Positions 33,096 to 41,523 of a stretch of 64,000 nucleotides of DNA are shown here, piece by piece. The notes beneath the pieces are model-generated. The model saw only the letters and a program-made list of their open reading frames with translations. It did no database searches and had not been told where the DNA came from. Source of the stretch: Paenibacillus oceani (GTDB lineage: Bacteria > Bacillota > Bacilli > Paenibacillales > NBRC-103111). Numbering within the stretch: the stretch's first letter is position 1; each line of letters opens with the position of its first letter. The position numbers and the translations under genes are program-made. The stretch is from NCBI RefSeq assembly GCF_014705615.1, contig NZ_JACXJA010000036.1:1-64000 (forward strand), given 5' to 3'.

Positions 33096-35855
33096 TCAGG
33101 AAACCGACAATGTTCCGTTCCAGTCTTCGGTCGTGCCTTTCTGGAAATATTCATCACAGATATAGAAGTACAATTGAGCTGCTTTATCCTGCCTGTTTTG
33201 CTTAATGACCATCAAAAACGCTTCCCGCGCATCGTAAAACCGGCCTACCTGGTAATACGTGACCGCTTCCTCGAACCGCGCCCTCGTCTTGTCTTTAAGC
33301 GTCCGGATCGTATCCGGATCACCCTGATATACATCGTATAGATGCAGCGGCTCCTTCATGCCGCCCACTTGAATCAGGCCGAGATTCCGGTACTGGAAAC
33401 CGGAGGCTCCGTCCAGCGACTGCACGATGCTGTCCGTGATCAGAATCGAAGCGCCCAGCGGCTCCGTCAAACGTTCCAGAATCGTGGATACGTTCACGTT
33501 GTCCGAGATGACGTTGCTTTCCAGTCTCTGCTCCTCACCTATAATGCCGAGACGCAGCGGCCCTTTGTGCAGGCCGACTCCGATATCGACCGGACGGTAA
33601 CCCGAGTTGGCGCGGTGTGTATTGTAAAGCTCGACCTCCCGCCGCATCTCGATGGCCGCCTTCAGCGCATCGTCCGCTTGGCCGGGAAACAGCGCCATAA
33701 AGCCGGCTCCGGAATATTTGTTGATCATCCCGCTGTTATTGCGCACGTACGGCCCGAACCGTTTCAAAAACGAATTGACGAAATTGAAGTTTTGTTCCGG
33801 CGTCATCCGTTTGGACAGCATGTAAAAGCTACGGATATTGAATATCATCGTACTCATGTTTTGTTCGACTTGATCGCCCAGTTCGACGTCCAGAATCGTG
33901 TCCTTGTTCAAAAAGCGCAAAAACTGCTGGGGCACGAACCGGTAATACGCCTGGCTTAACGCCTCGACCTTCCCGATATATTCGCGGATGCGCTCGGCCA
34001 TCGTATTGACGCTTTCGCCGAGATCGGCGATCTCGTCGCGGGTGCGGATGTTCACCGCCGTATCCCAGTTGCCCCGGGCGATGTCTCCGACCGTGCGGCG
34101 CAGCTTGCGCAGCGAGGACAGCTGAATGAACGTCATAAGCAGCAGCACGGCCAGCAGCCCCGCCGAAATCACCACAATATTGCGGACGATCGTCTGCAGC
34201 AGCTCCCGCCGGTGAGACAGCAGCGACTCCATGTTTTTGCTCGTTTCGAAAACACCGACGATGTTCCCCGCCGAGTTGTAGATCGGTGCGATCGCGTAGT
34301 TCCAGACGCCTGTATCGTCCTGCCAGCCTCCGGTCATGACTTTCCCTTCGAACGCCACCTTGGAGTTTTCCTCCGTGATCGGGAACGGGTTGAACATATG
34401 CATCTCGTCGTCATCTTCCAGGATGCGGTAGATGAGTCCGTTCTCCACCTTGTATACCGCCTTGTAGAAGCCGCGGTTGGCGCTGTCCGAGTTGTTGTCG
34501 AACATGGTGTTAATCTTCTGACGGAACGCGTTGAACGTCTCCCCGCGATATTCGACGGGAGAGTCGATCGCCTCCAGCCTGTCCCCGTCGATCAGATTTT
34601 GCCCGTTCGCGGCGAGCAGCGACAGCTCACGGTACGTCTCCTCATCCATCTTGGATACGAAATTGTTGAAAATCAGCGTCGACAGCAGAACCATAGCGGC
34701 CGCAACCGCCGGGATGAACACGATCGCCTGCTTGAACAGCAGCGACGTCCGTCTGTTAAGCAGATCGATATAAACCAGTCTGAGCGCAAACAGGACCAGA
34801 AGCACGCCGAGCGCCGCAACCGTCCATACCATCCATCGGTACGCGGCGTACCCGGCCGAGTATCGCACGCTTGAAAAAGAAGGCTTCAGTGTGCCGTCCG
34901 TCAACCGCCAGTTCATCTGCGTATCGTCCACGATGATGATGCCGCCGTCCGGGCTCAGGCTGATGTCCGTCTTCTCATACGGGATACTGATGCCGCTGGC
35001 CTCGGTTTTGGCGGTGTTGACCAGCTCCTCGATGATGTACGGCTGTGCCGGATCTAGACGGCTGATCGCCTGCGAATTGTAATCGATGAAGACGAGCCGT
35101 CCCGCCGAATCCAGCCTTAGGCTTTCCGGAAAGTTGCGCCTCGTCCGGTCAAGCCCCGGCAGCGGATAAACCATACGCGACGTTCCGTCCGCCAGCGCCT
35201 GATAAATTTCTCCGCTGCGGGCCGAATAAAAAATGCTCCCCGCGGTGACCCCGTCGATTTCGGCCAAATATTTGTTGCCAGGCAAGTTAAACGCGTATAC
35301 CGCCCTAGGCTCCGCATCTCCTTCGGCGAACCGGTATTCGGTCACTTTACTCCCTTCGTCGTTGAAAAAGTATAACTCGCCCTGTTTGATTTGCGGGCTC
35401 TTCAATCCGCCGATCCGGTACCGTTTGTTTTTGGGATCGTTGTAGTCCTGATTGAACAATACCCGCTCCAGCTTACCGCCCGCGTCGTACCGGACGATCT
35501 GCTCCGATTTGACCGTAAGTCCGTAAGGATCGAGCAGCGTCCTTACCGTGTACAGCCGGTTTAACTCGTCGACGGCCATATCGTTGAACCGGAACAGCTC
35601 TCCGTTTCTGCCCGCCTCGCTGTGGATCGAGTATTGCAGCGTGCCTTCCTTGTCCAGCTTGTGAATCGTCTTCTTCGAGTTGTCAATGACGTACAGATTG
35701 CCCGACTGATCGGCAATCGCCCTCGAGAGACTGACGAACGGAAGTTCGCGGCTCAGCGGATTTTGCTTAATTAGGTGCCGCTCCTGGAACACGAACATGG
35801 CCGCGGCAGCGGCAAGCAGCAGGGCAAACACCAATACCGCTACGGACTTCTTCAT
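33096..35855 (-). CDS. Membrane receptor with NHL-like propeller, HAMP and degenerate class III cyclase domain
   Basis: A 919-residue protein from the ATG at 35855 (GAGGAGAAG upstream). Order: N-terminal membrane helix; extracellular NHL/SMP-30-like repeats about 40-340 (SRAIADQSGNLYVIDNSKKT); two membrane helices near 356-415; an extracellular sensor region to about 590; a membrane helix; HAMP (GDIARGNWDTAVNIRTRDEI); class III cyclase domain about 690-860; C-terminal TPR-like helices. The two metal-binding Asp residues are replaced: MIFNIRSFY has Asn and KYSGAGFMALF has Ala. Other parts of the fold are kept (IGVGLHKGPLRLGIIG). It probably does not make cyclic nucleotide and may act as a signalling scaffold. 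Confidence 0.9.
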   Translation of the reverse strand: MKKSVAVLVFALLLAAAAAMFVFQERHLIKQNPLSRELPFVSLSRAIADQSGNLYVIDNSKKTIHKLDKEGTLQYSIHSEAGRNGELFRFNDMAVDELNRLYTVRTLLDPYGLTVKSEQIVRYDAGGKLERVLFNQDYNDPKNKRYRIGGLKSPQIKQGELYFFNDEGSKVTEYRFAEGDAEPRAVYAFNLPGNKYLAEIDGVTAGSIFYSARSGEIYQALADGTSRMVYPLPGLDRTRRNFPESLRLDSAGRLVFIDYNSQAISRLDPAQPYIIEELVNTAKTEASGISIPYEKTDISLSPDGGIIIVDDTQMNWRLTDGTLKPSFSSVRYSAGYAAYRWMVWTVAALGVLLVLFALRLVYIDLLNRRTSLLFKQAIVFIPAVAAAMVLLSTLIFNNFVSKMDEETYRELSLLAANGQNLIDGDRLEAIDSPVEYRGETFNAFRQKINTMFDNNSDSANRGFYKAVYKVENGLIYRILEDDDEMHMFNPFPITEENSKVAFEGKVMTGGWQDDTGVWNYAIAPIYNSAGNIVGVFETSKNMESLLSHRRELLQTIVRNIVVISAGLLAVLLLMTFIQLSSLRKLRRTVGDIARGNWDTAVNIRTRDEIADLGESVNTMAERIREYIGKVEALSQAYYRFVPQQFLRFLNKDTILDVELGDQVEQNMSTMIFNIRSFYMLSKRMTPEQNFNFVNSFLKRFGPYVRNNSGMINKYSGAGFMALFPGQADDALKAAIEMRREVELYNTHRANSGYRPVDIGVGLHKGPLRLGIIGEEQRLESNVISDNVNVSTILERLTEPLGASILITDSIVQSLDGASGFQYRNLGLIQVGGMKEPLHLYDVYQGDPDTIRTLKDKTRARFEEAVTYYQVGRFYDAREAFLMVIKQNRQDKAAQLYFYICDEYFQKGTTEDWNGTLSVS

Positions 35856-35892
35856 GGGCTTCTCCTCGTTTTCTCGTATTCCATCCACCGGT

Positions 35893-38800
35893 TTACTCGT
35901 GCAGCTCGATCGTGAACGCAGCGGCGTTCCAGACGACCTCAAGTCCGATCGCCTCAGCCAATAGGCGAAGCGGGATGTACGTTCGTTCCGCGATCAGAAG
36001 CGGGGCCGTATCCAGCGCAACCGGCACGCCGTTCACATAAGCCGTCCCGCTGCCGATCGTAAGCTCGGCCGTTCCGTATTCCGTACTGACGGTAGCGGTT
36101 TGCGTATCGCCGTCCCATTCGACCGCCGCGCCTAACGATTCGGATACGGCGCGAAGCGGAATGAACGCCTGGCCGTCCAGCACAACCGGAGGCACGTCCA
36201 GCTTTAAGGGGATCGTGGGCGATATCAGGTTTTGCACCGGCAGCGGCAGCGCACGGCTTCCCGGCTCGCTTGCGATCTGTTCCGCGACGGCTCCGAGAGC
36301 CTGCAGCTCCGCTTCCGTGTAAGTTTCGAATTGCAGCGCTTTGATCCGTTCAAGCAGCTCTGCCGTCAGCCCGCCCAATTCCGCGGCGATCGCCGCTTGA
36401 ATATCCGCGGCGGCGCCGTCCGGCGCCGCCTGTTCCGTGGCCGTCCATTCATCGAGCAGCCCGGACAAGCCATCGATCCTTGCAAAGAGCAGCTCTTTCT
36501 CCAATTGCCGCGCCGCAGCTTCGACCGCAGACAGCGTGCGGACGGCCGATTCGAGCCGTTCCGTCTCGCCGGCTGCTTCCGCCGACTTCTTGTCCGCCAT
36601 GATGGCCGACTTGGCCTTCGCTAGCACCTCGAGACCCTCTGTTATGCCGCCGGACTGATCGGCTGCAGCGCCAAGCAGTTCCACAAGCGTCTTCATCGCT
36701 CGCAGCGCTTCGTCCTTGTCCCCGGCCGCGGCGGCTGCAAGCATGGCGGCTTTCGCGTCTTCCGCCTGCGCCTCGAGCAGTTCGGGGCTTTGCGGCTCCG
36801 TGCCGCCTCCGCTTCCCGGTTCCGCTTCAGGCGCCGCCAGCTTGGCCATGATCGCCTCGGGATTGTTGACCAGAGACAGATGACGCAGAGCTTCCGCCGT
36901 CTCGCCTTTCTTGAGCGCTTCCAGCATCGCGGATCTTGCTTTGGCATCTTCGAGCTGGGTCGACAGTCCCGCAAGCATATCCAACTTGCCTCCGGCAGTG
37001 GCCGCTTCCTGCTCCGCCTCCAATTGCTTGATCTGCGCGGCGAGAACGGCGATCTCCTGTTCCAGCTCGTCCGGTGTCAGGAGCGATTTCAGTTCGCCCT
37101 TGCCGGGCACCTCCATCGTGACGCGTAGGGCGTCGACCTCATCCGGCGATAAAACCGCTTTCCCTGCCGGATCATTCAGCGATTCCGCGCCGGTCACCCG
37201 GTCCATGCCGAACCAGGCTGTCCCGTCGGGGCTGTAAAACAGTCCTTGTCCGGACGGCTTCACCGTAGAAGACGCCGCCTGGTAAATTTCCGGCGTAAGC
37301 GCGTCCAGCGCCACCTTAACCGTCCCGATAATAACCGCCGCTGCGGCGGATTCGGATTCGCCGACAGGCGCAGACGGGGCCGGCCGGGCTGCCCCGACCC
37401 GAAATGTTCCCTGTGAAGATCCGCCTTCCAGCCTCGCTTCCCCGATCGTCTCCGTACCTGCGAACAAGACGATTTTGACCTGGGCAGGATCGGCGACATG
37501 CAGATTCAGAACGCGGACCGGTTTGCCGGCCGGGGTTCTGCCGGCGATCGGCTTTCCTTTGGAATCGAACAACACATAATCGGTAGCTTTCAGCTTTTTG
37601 TCCGGGCTCGCCGTAAATTCGCTCAGCAGCTCGCCGACCGCCGGCTTTAAAGTCCATTTGCCGGAGAAGGGCTTGTCCGGAGGCGGCTTAGCCTCTCCTA
37701 AACCGTCGTCGATCGTCTCGTAAGGGAGAATACCCGGCCGGTAAGTCCGCACCAGCGCTCCCCCGGCAGAGGCGTTCAGCTTGCCGACTGCGTTCAGGTA
37801 GGCGATCTGTGACGTCAGGAGAGCCGCTTCCGTCTGCTCGAATGCTTCTCTCGCATCCGTCCGTTGCTCCGAAGCCGCCAGTCCGAGCCGGATCATCGAC
37901 TCGGTCTTCTCTTGGGCTTCCAGCGCCGCATCGCGCGCCCGGAGCGCTTCGGCATACGATTCTTCCGCGCCCTTCGCATCCAGATACGACTGCCTGACGG
38001 CCGTTATGACGGCGCTCCTGCTCTCTTTCTCCTTCAACTCCGCCGCTTGCTGCTCCATCGTCGCGAGCGGCAAGCCGTTGCGGAGATCGTCCAGATAACG
38101 CAAGCCGTCGAATTCGCCCTGAAACAGCTGCTTCGGAATCGGGAGGACGATCCACACATACCCTTCCCAATCGCTGCGCACCTGGTCCAGCAACGACTCG
38201 TAGCCGGCCGAAAACAGGTCCATATCGACCGGCTGACCCGCATACATCCGGTCGAACACTTTCATGCGCGCCGCACCGAATTTGGCAGCGTACAGATGAC
38301 GGGTTACGCTCAGCTTCTCGTCTGCGAGACGACGATTGTGCATATCCTGAATCAAGCCGATATTCGTCTTCAGCGCCTCCGCAATATATCCCGGCAAGGC
38401 GTTTTGCGACAGGTCCGCATACAGCGGCTCGAAGGTCATCGCAAAGGGCAGTTCCGTCCGTTCCCCGAGCTTCTCTCCGAACGCCAGCCGGGAGCCCTTG
38501 GCTACAAGCTGTGCCTGCTTATATGCCGAAGCCGCCCGGGCAAGTGCATCCTCCGCCGTTTCTTTGTCCGGCTGCTTGGCCAGCCCGTACCTCAGCCGCT
38601 GCTGGACCGCTTCGAGCGCCTTCCCGGCCTCGTCCCACCGCTGCCGCGCCTTCTGCTCCGCCTGCATGTCCTGATAGACTTGCAAATACGCGCTCTCCGT
38701 CTCGAATCGCACCTCGAGCGCCTGCTGCCTCAGCTTCTCACGCCACACTTCCAGCTGCATGCGGGCTTGCGGCACCTTCATCCGGATTTGAAGCTGCTGG

Positions 38801-39069
38801 CTTATATTTTTCGGCTTCGCAAACAAGCCGGCAGCTTTCTCCTCTTCGCTTTTTTGCGCGTAATGCGCCTGCTCGAGCTCCGCTTCCTTCAGCCTGACTT
38901 CGCTTCGCCCGTCGCGGAGCTGCGGGCTGCGCTTAAGCGCCAGGTCGACCGCCTCGGTCATCGTCAGCGATCTCAGCTCCGCTCCCGCCACTCCAGGAGA
39001 AACCGCCATCGGAGCGGCGATCGCGAGCAGTAGAGCCAGTCCGAGCTTCATTCGGCTTGCCATGTTCAC
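35893..39069 (-). CDS. TolC-like coiled-coil exported protein with C-terminal stalk domain
   Basis: A 1058-residue secreted protein from a GTG at 39069 (AAAGGAG upstream; an ATG two codons in is also possible). Residues 1-30 are a signal peptide. Residues about 33-460 resemble outer-membrane-efflux (TolC) helical repeats: LTMTEAVDLALKRSPQLRDG, then ALEVRFETESAYLQVYQDMQ, and later SYLDAKGAEESYAEALRARD. The centre is beta-like, followed by long Ala/Glu/Lys coiled coils (ELEQEIAVLAAQIKQLEAEQ). The last 100 residues are a stalk domain (LDGQAFIPLRAVSESLGAAV and RTYIPLRLLAEAIGLEVVW). A TolC-type fold in a bacterium without an outer membrane is unexpected. A structural cell-envelope role near the injection machine is possible. 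Confidence 0.88.
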   Translation of the reverse strand: MNMASRMKLGLALLLAIAAPMAVSPGVAGAELRSLTMTEAVDLALKRSPQLRDGRSEVRLKEAELEQAHYAQKSEEEKAAGLFAKPKNISQQLQIRMKVPQARMQLEVWREKLRQQALEVRFETESAYLQVYQDMQAEQKARQRWDEAGKALEAVQQRLRYGLAKQPDKETAEDALARAASAYKQAQLVAKGSRLAFGEKLGERTELPFAMTFEPLYADLSQNALPGYIAEALKTNIGLIQDMHNRRLADEKLSVTRHLYAAKFGAARMKVFDRMYAGQPVDMDLFSAGYESLLDQVRSDWEGYVWIVLPIPKQLFQGEFDGLRYLDDLRNGLPLATMEQQAAELKEKESRSAVITAVRQSYLDAKGAEESYAEALRARDAALEAQEKTESMIRLGLAASEQRTDAREAFEQTEAALLTSQIAYLNAVGKLNASAGGALVRTYRPGILPYETIDDGLGEAKPPPDKPFSGKWTLKPAVGELLSEFTASPDKKLKATDYVLFDSKGKPIAGRTPAGKPVRVLNLHVADPAQVKIVLFAGTETIGEARLEGGSSQGTFRVGAARPAPSAPVGESESAAAAVIIGTVKVALDALTPEIYQAASSTVKPSGQGLFYSPDGTAWFGMDRVTGAESLNDPAGKAVLSPDEVDALRVTMEVPGKGELKSLLTPDELEQEIAVLAAQIKQLEAEQEAATAGGKLDMLAGLSTQLEDAKARSAMLEALKKGETAEALRHLSLVNNPEAIMAKLAAPEAEPGSGGGTEPQSPELLEAQAEDAKAAMLAAAAAGDKDEALRAMKTLVELLGAAADQSGGITEGLEVLAKAKSAIMADKKSAEAAGETERLESAVRTLSAVEAAARQLEKELLFARIDGLSGLLDEWTATEQAAPDGAAADIQAAIAAELGGLTAELLERIKALQFETYTEAELQALGAVAEQIASEPGSRALPLPVQNLISPTIPLKLDVPPVVLDGQAFIPLRAVSESLGAAVEWDGDTQTATVSTEYGTAELTIGSGTAYVNGVPVALDTAPLLIAERTYIPLRLLAEAIGLEVVWNAAAFTIELHE

Positions 39070-39330
39070 AGTGAGGCTCTCCTTTTACTGATTGGATACA
39101 TCCCGATTCACCGCTATAGTGAAAAAGTCCCTGCCGTGCTGCAACTGCGTTTTTTGGCCCCCATCCGGGCCTGACCCCGATACTTCAAGCCGTTCCCGGA
39201 AATTTAGTTCCTCCGGAAGTCGATTCTTGTACCTGGAATATATTGCTGGCCGATGGTTTTTCTAGTACTATGAAACTAATTATATCATCTCTTCATCTAT
39301 ATAGGTGAACAAGATTGGAAGAATGTGATA

Positions 39331-39717
39331 ATGGGAAACGTTGTTTGCGGAGGGGCCATGCTGCAGTGCAGCTTCGGTGCCGCCCCCAGTTCTTTAATGG
39401 TGCTGCCAGCGAATCGGGTGATCACTTCGATGCCGATCGCAAACATTATGGACAACAAACCGATGCTGAACATCTTGCCTTTCGGGATGTGCCAGTCCAT
39501 GGCGAATCCGGCGGTCGCGGCCGCTACGGCGGCCAAGTTCGGAACGTTAACTCCGGTTCCGTGCGTCCCGGTCACCGCTGCGCCGTGGGCGCCCGGTTGT
39601 CCGACAGTGCAGATCGGCAATATGCCGGCGCTGAATAATACGTCCAAGTGCATGTGCAATTGGGGAGGCGTCATTCAGATCGTCCAGCCCGGTCAGATGA
39701 CCATTCAAGTACCATGA
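39331..39717 (+). CDS. PAAR-like protein (DUF4280), probable spike tip
   Basis: A 128-residue DUF4280/PAAR-like protein. I take the ATG at 39331 (GGAAG nine bases upstream); a GTG two codons earlier is in frame. The conserved Cys/Pro/Gly framework is visible: VVCGGAMLQCSFGAAPSSL at the start, FGMCQSM near 51, GTLTPVPCVPVTAAPWAPG near 71, and SKCMCNWGGVI near 104. PAAR proteins sharpen the spike of contractile systems and carry effectors. It is on the opposite strand to the other structural genes and lies 25 bases before the MORN gene. Confidence 0.92.
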   Translation: MGNVVCGGAMLQCSFGAAPSSLMVLPANRVITSMPIANIMDNKPMLNILPFGMCQSMANPAVAAATAAKFGTLTPVPCVPVTAAPWAPGCPTVQIGNMPALNNTSKCMCNWGGVIQIVQPGQMTIQVP

Positions 39718-39742
39718 TATTATGCGTTAGGAAGTGAACTCG

Positions 39743-41386
39743 TTGGCTTTAAATACCAAGACGCTTGAAAATGTGTTCAGACCGATTTTGAATCCGCTGG
39801 TCTACAAAGTGCTGAGGCCGCTCCGGGAGGCCAAAAAGCTTCCGGGCATCCTGATCAAGAAGTTCCAGGCCGCCGTCAAAGGAATAATCGGGACGAGAGA
39901 AACGTCTCTGAAAAACTACGTAGCCGTCGGTTCTTATTACGTATCAAAACGTCTTCTCGTCGTCGCAGTCCTCATCGTACTCGTTCTCTCGTACTTCCTG
40001 TTTATTAAACCGCCCGCCCTCGTAAACAAATGGTTCAACCGGGTCCCGGTCGTTATCGAGAACAGCCCCAAGGCGATGACGGTGTCCGGCCAAGCGAAAG
40101 TTGTCGACCAGGCCAAGCAGCCCCGTTATACGGGCGGCCTCGAAGGCGGTCTCTACATGGGAAGCGGCAAGCTGTACAGCGAGACGGGAAGCCTGCTATA
40201 CGAAGGCGAGTTCGACAAAGGCCTGAAGCAAGGAGGCGGCTCCTTGTACGACGGGCAAGGAAAGCTGCTCTACAAAGGCCAGTTCGCTGCCGACCAGTAC
40301 AACGGTCCCGGGACGTTGTTCCAAGCCGACCGCAAGATCCGGTACACCGGCGAATTCCAGAACGGCAAGTTCGGCGGCGCGGGCAAATTGTACGCCGATA
40401 ACGGCTCTTTGCTCTATGAAGGGCTGTTCCTCGAGAACATGTACCATGGAGCGGGCAAGCTGTTCGGACAGAACGGCCAGATCCGCTACGAAGGCGAATT
40501 TGCCGCCGGCGAATTCAACGGAACCGGCAAACAGTACGATGAATTAGGGCGGCTCGTCTACGAAGGAGCGTTTAAAGGCGGACGCTACTCCGGAGAAGGC
40601 GCCGAGTATAACCCGGCCACAGGCTTGGTCAAGTACAAGGGCCAGTTCGCCGCCGGAGCTTACGCCGGTTCCGGTGAGCTATCGGACGACAACGGCGTTG
40701 TCCGGCTGAAAGGAACGTTCCGGGGCGGCCTGTTGACGGGAACGGGCGAAGCGTATGACGCCGCAGGCAAACCGCTTTACAAAGGCGATTTTGTCGACGG
40801 GCTGTACGACGGTGTCGGGACGCTGCTGGATTCGGCTGGAACCCCGGTGCTGAAGTCGTTTTTCGAGCAAGGCCGGATCAGCCTCCAATCGTTTATCGAC
40901 CTGCCCAGCAAAAAGATCGAAGAGCTTCTCGGCAAGCCGGGAGAAGTCGCGCTGCTGGATCAGGTTCAGCCGCTGGACATGACCGCGGCCGGGAACGCTT
41001 CGGCTGACGCCGCTGGTACGGATCGCGCAGGCGCCGCAGCGGCCGACACCGCCAGTCTCAAGTTCCAGCTGCATTATCCGGATTACCAGATGTCTTTTCT
41101 TGCCGTTCCCTCCAAGTCCAATCCGAAGGAAGCCGTCGTCTCCGAAGTATCGGTATGGGGCAGCAAACCGCTCTCGGTGCTCCAGCCGGGAATCGAGACG
41201 TTTAACGGCTCGGAGAAGACGAATGCCGAGGGCTTCACCGTGCTGGAGCTTCGCGCGTCCGCTCCTGGCGGAATGACGGTCAACCGGTATTACCGCGGCG
41301 ACTACTTGTATGAGCTCACCTTCAACAAAGGCGAGACCGCTGCGTTCCAGCTCGAAATTTCGGCGATCGAACGGGCGAAGCGATAA
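39743..41386 (+). CDS. Membrane-anchored MORN-repeat protein
   Basis: A 547-residue protein. I start it at TTG 39743, six bases after GGAAGTG; a GTG at 39734 is also in frame. Residues about 70-92 are a transmembrane helix (LLVVAVLIVLVLSYFLFI) preceded by a basic segment. Residues about 125-365 hold nine or ten MORN-type units of about 23 residues (LLYEGEFDKGLKQGGGSLYD; IRYTGEFQNGKFGGAGKLYA). A linker and a C-terminal beta domain of unknown fold follow (residues 430-547). It is paired with the PAAR gene, so it could be an effector, an immunity or anchoring partner, or a membrane docking factor. No toxin catalytic motif was recognised. Confidence 0.85.
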   Translation: MALNTKTLENVFRPILNPLVYKVLRPLREAKKLPGILIKKFQAAVKGIIGTRETSLKNYVAVGSYYVSKRLLVVAVLIVLVLSYFLFIKPPALVNKWFNRVPVVIENSPKAMTVSGQAKVVDQAKQPRYTGGLEGGLYMGSGKLYSETGSLLYEGEFDKGLKQGGGSLYDGQGKLLYKGQFAADQYNGPGTLFQADRKIRYTGEFQNGKFGGAGKLYADNGSLLYEGLFLENMYHGAGKLFGQNGQIRYEGEFAAGEFNGTGKQYDELGRLVYEGAFKGGRYSGEGAEYNPATGLVKYKGQFAAGAYAGSGELSDDNGVVRLKGTFRGGLLTGTGEAYDAAGKPLYKGDFVDGLYDGVGTLLDSAGTPVLKSFFEQGRISLQSFIDLPSKKIEELLGKPGEVALLDQVQPLDMTAAGNASADAAGTDRAGAAAADTASLKFQLHYPDYQMSFLAVPSKSNPKEAVVSEVSVWGSKPLSVLQPGIETFNGSEKTNAEGFTVLELRASAPGGMTVNRYYRGDYLYELTFNKGETAAFQLEISAIERAKR

Positions 41387-41408
41387 CAAGCCGCCCGTTT
41401 CTGCAAGC

Positions 41409-41441
41409 AAGAGGCTGTCTCCCGCGAGGGGACAGCCTCTT
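41409..41441. terminator. Terminator between the MORN gene and the convergent eCIS genes
   Basis: AAGAGGCTGTC pairs with GACAGCCTCTT around a C/G-rich loop; AAGAGG/CCTCTT ends give A- and T-rich flanks, so it can serve both strands. It lies 22 bases after the MORN stop. Confidence 0.88.
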
Positions 41442-41523
41442 CACTTGTCTTATCGGACCTGCCGGTCCGCGGACGGGCCGTGGGAGCCGCCTGCTCCTGC
41501 GGCTTCTTAGCCGTTCCCCCGCC

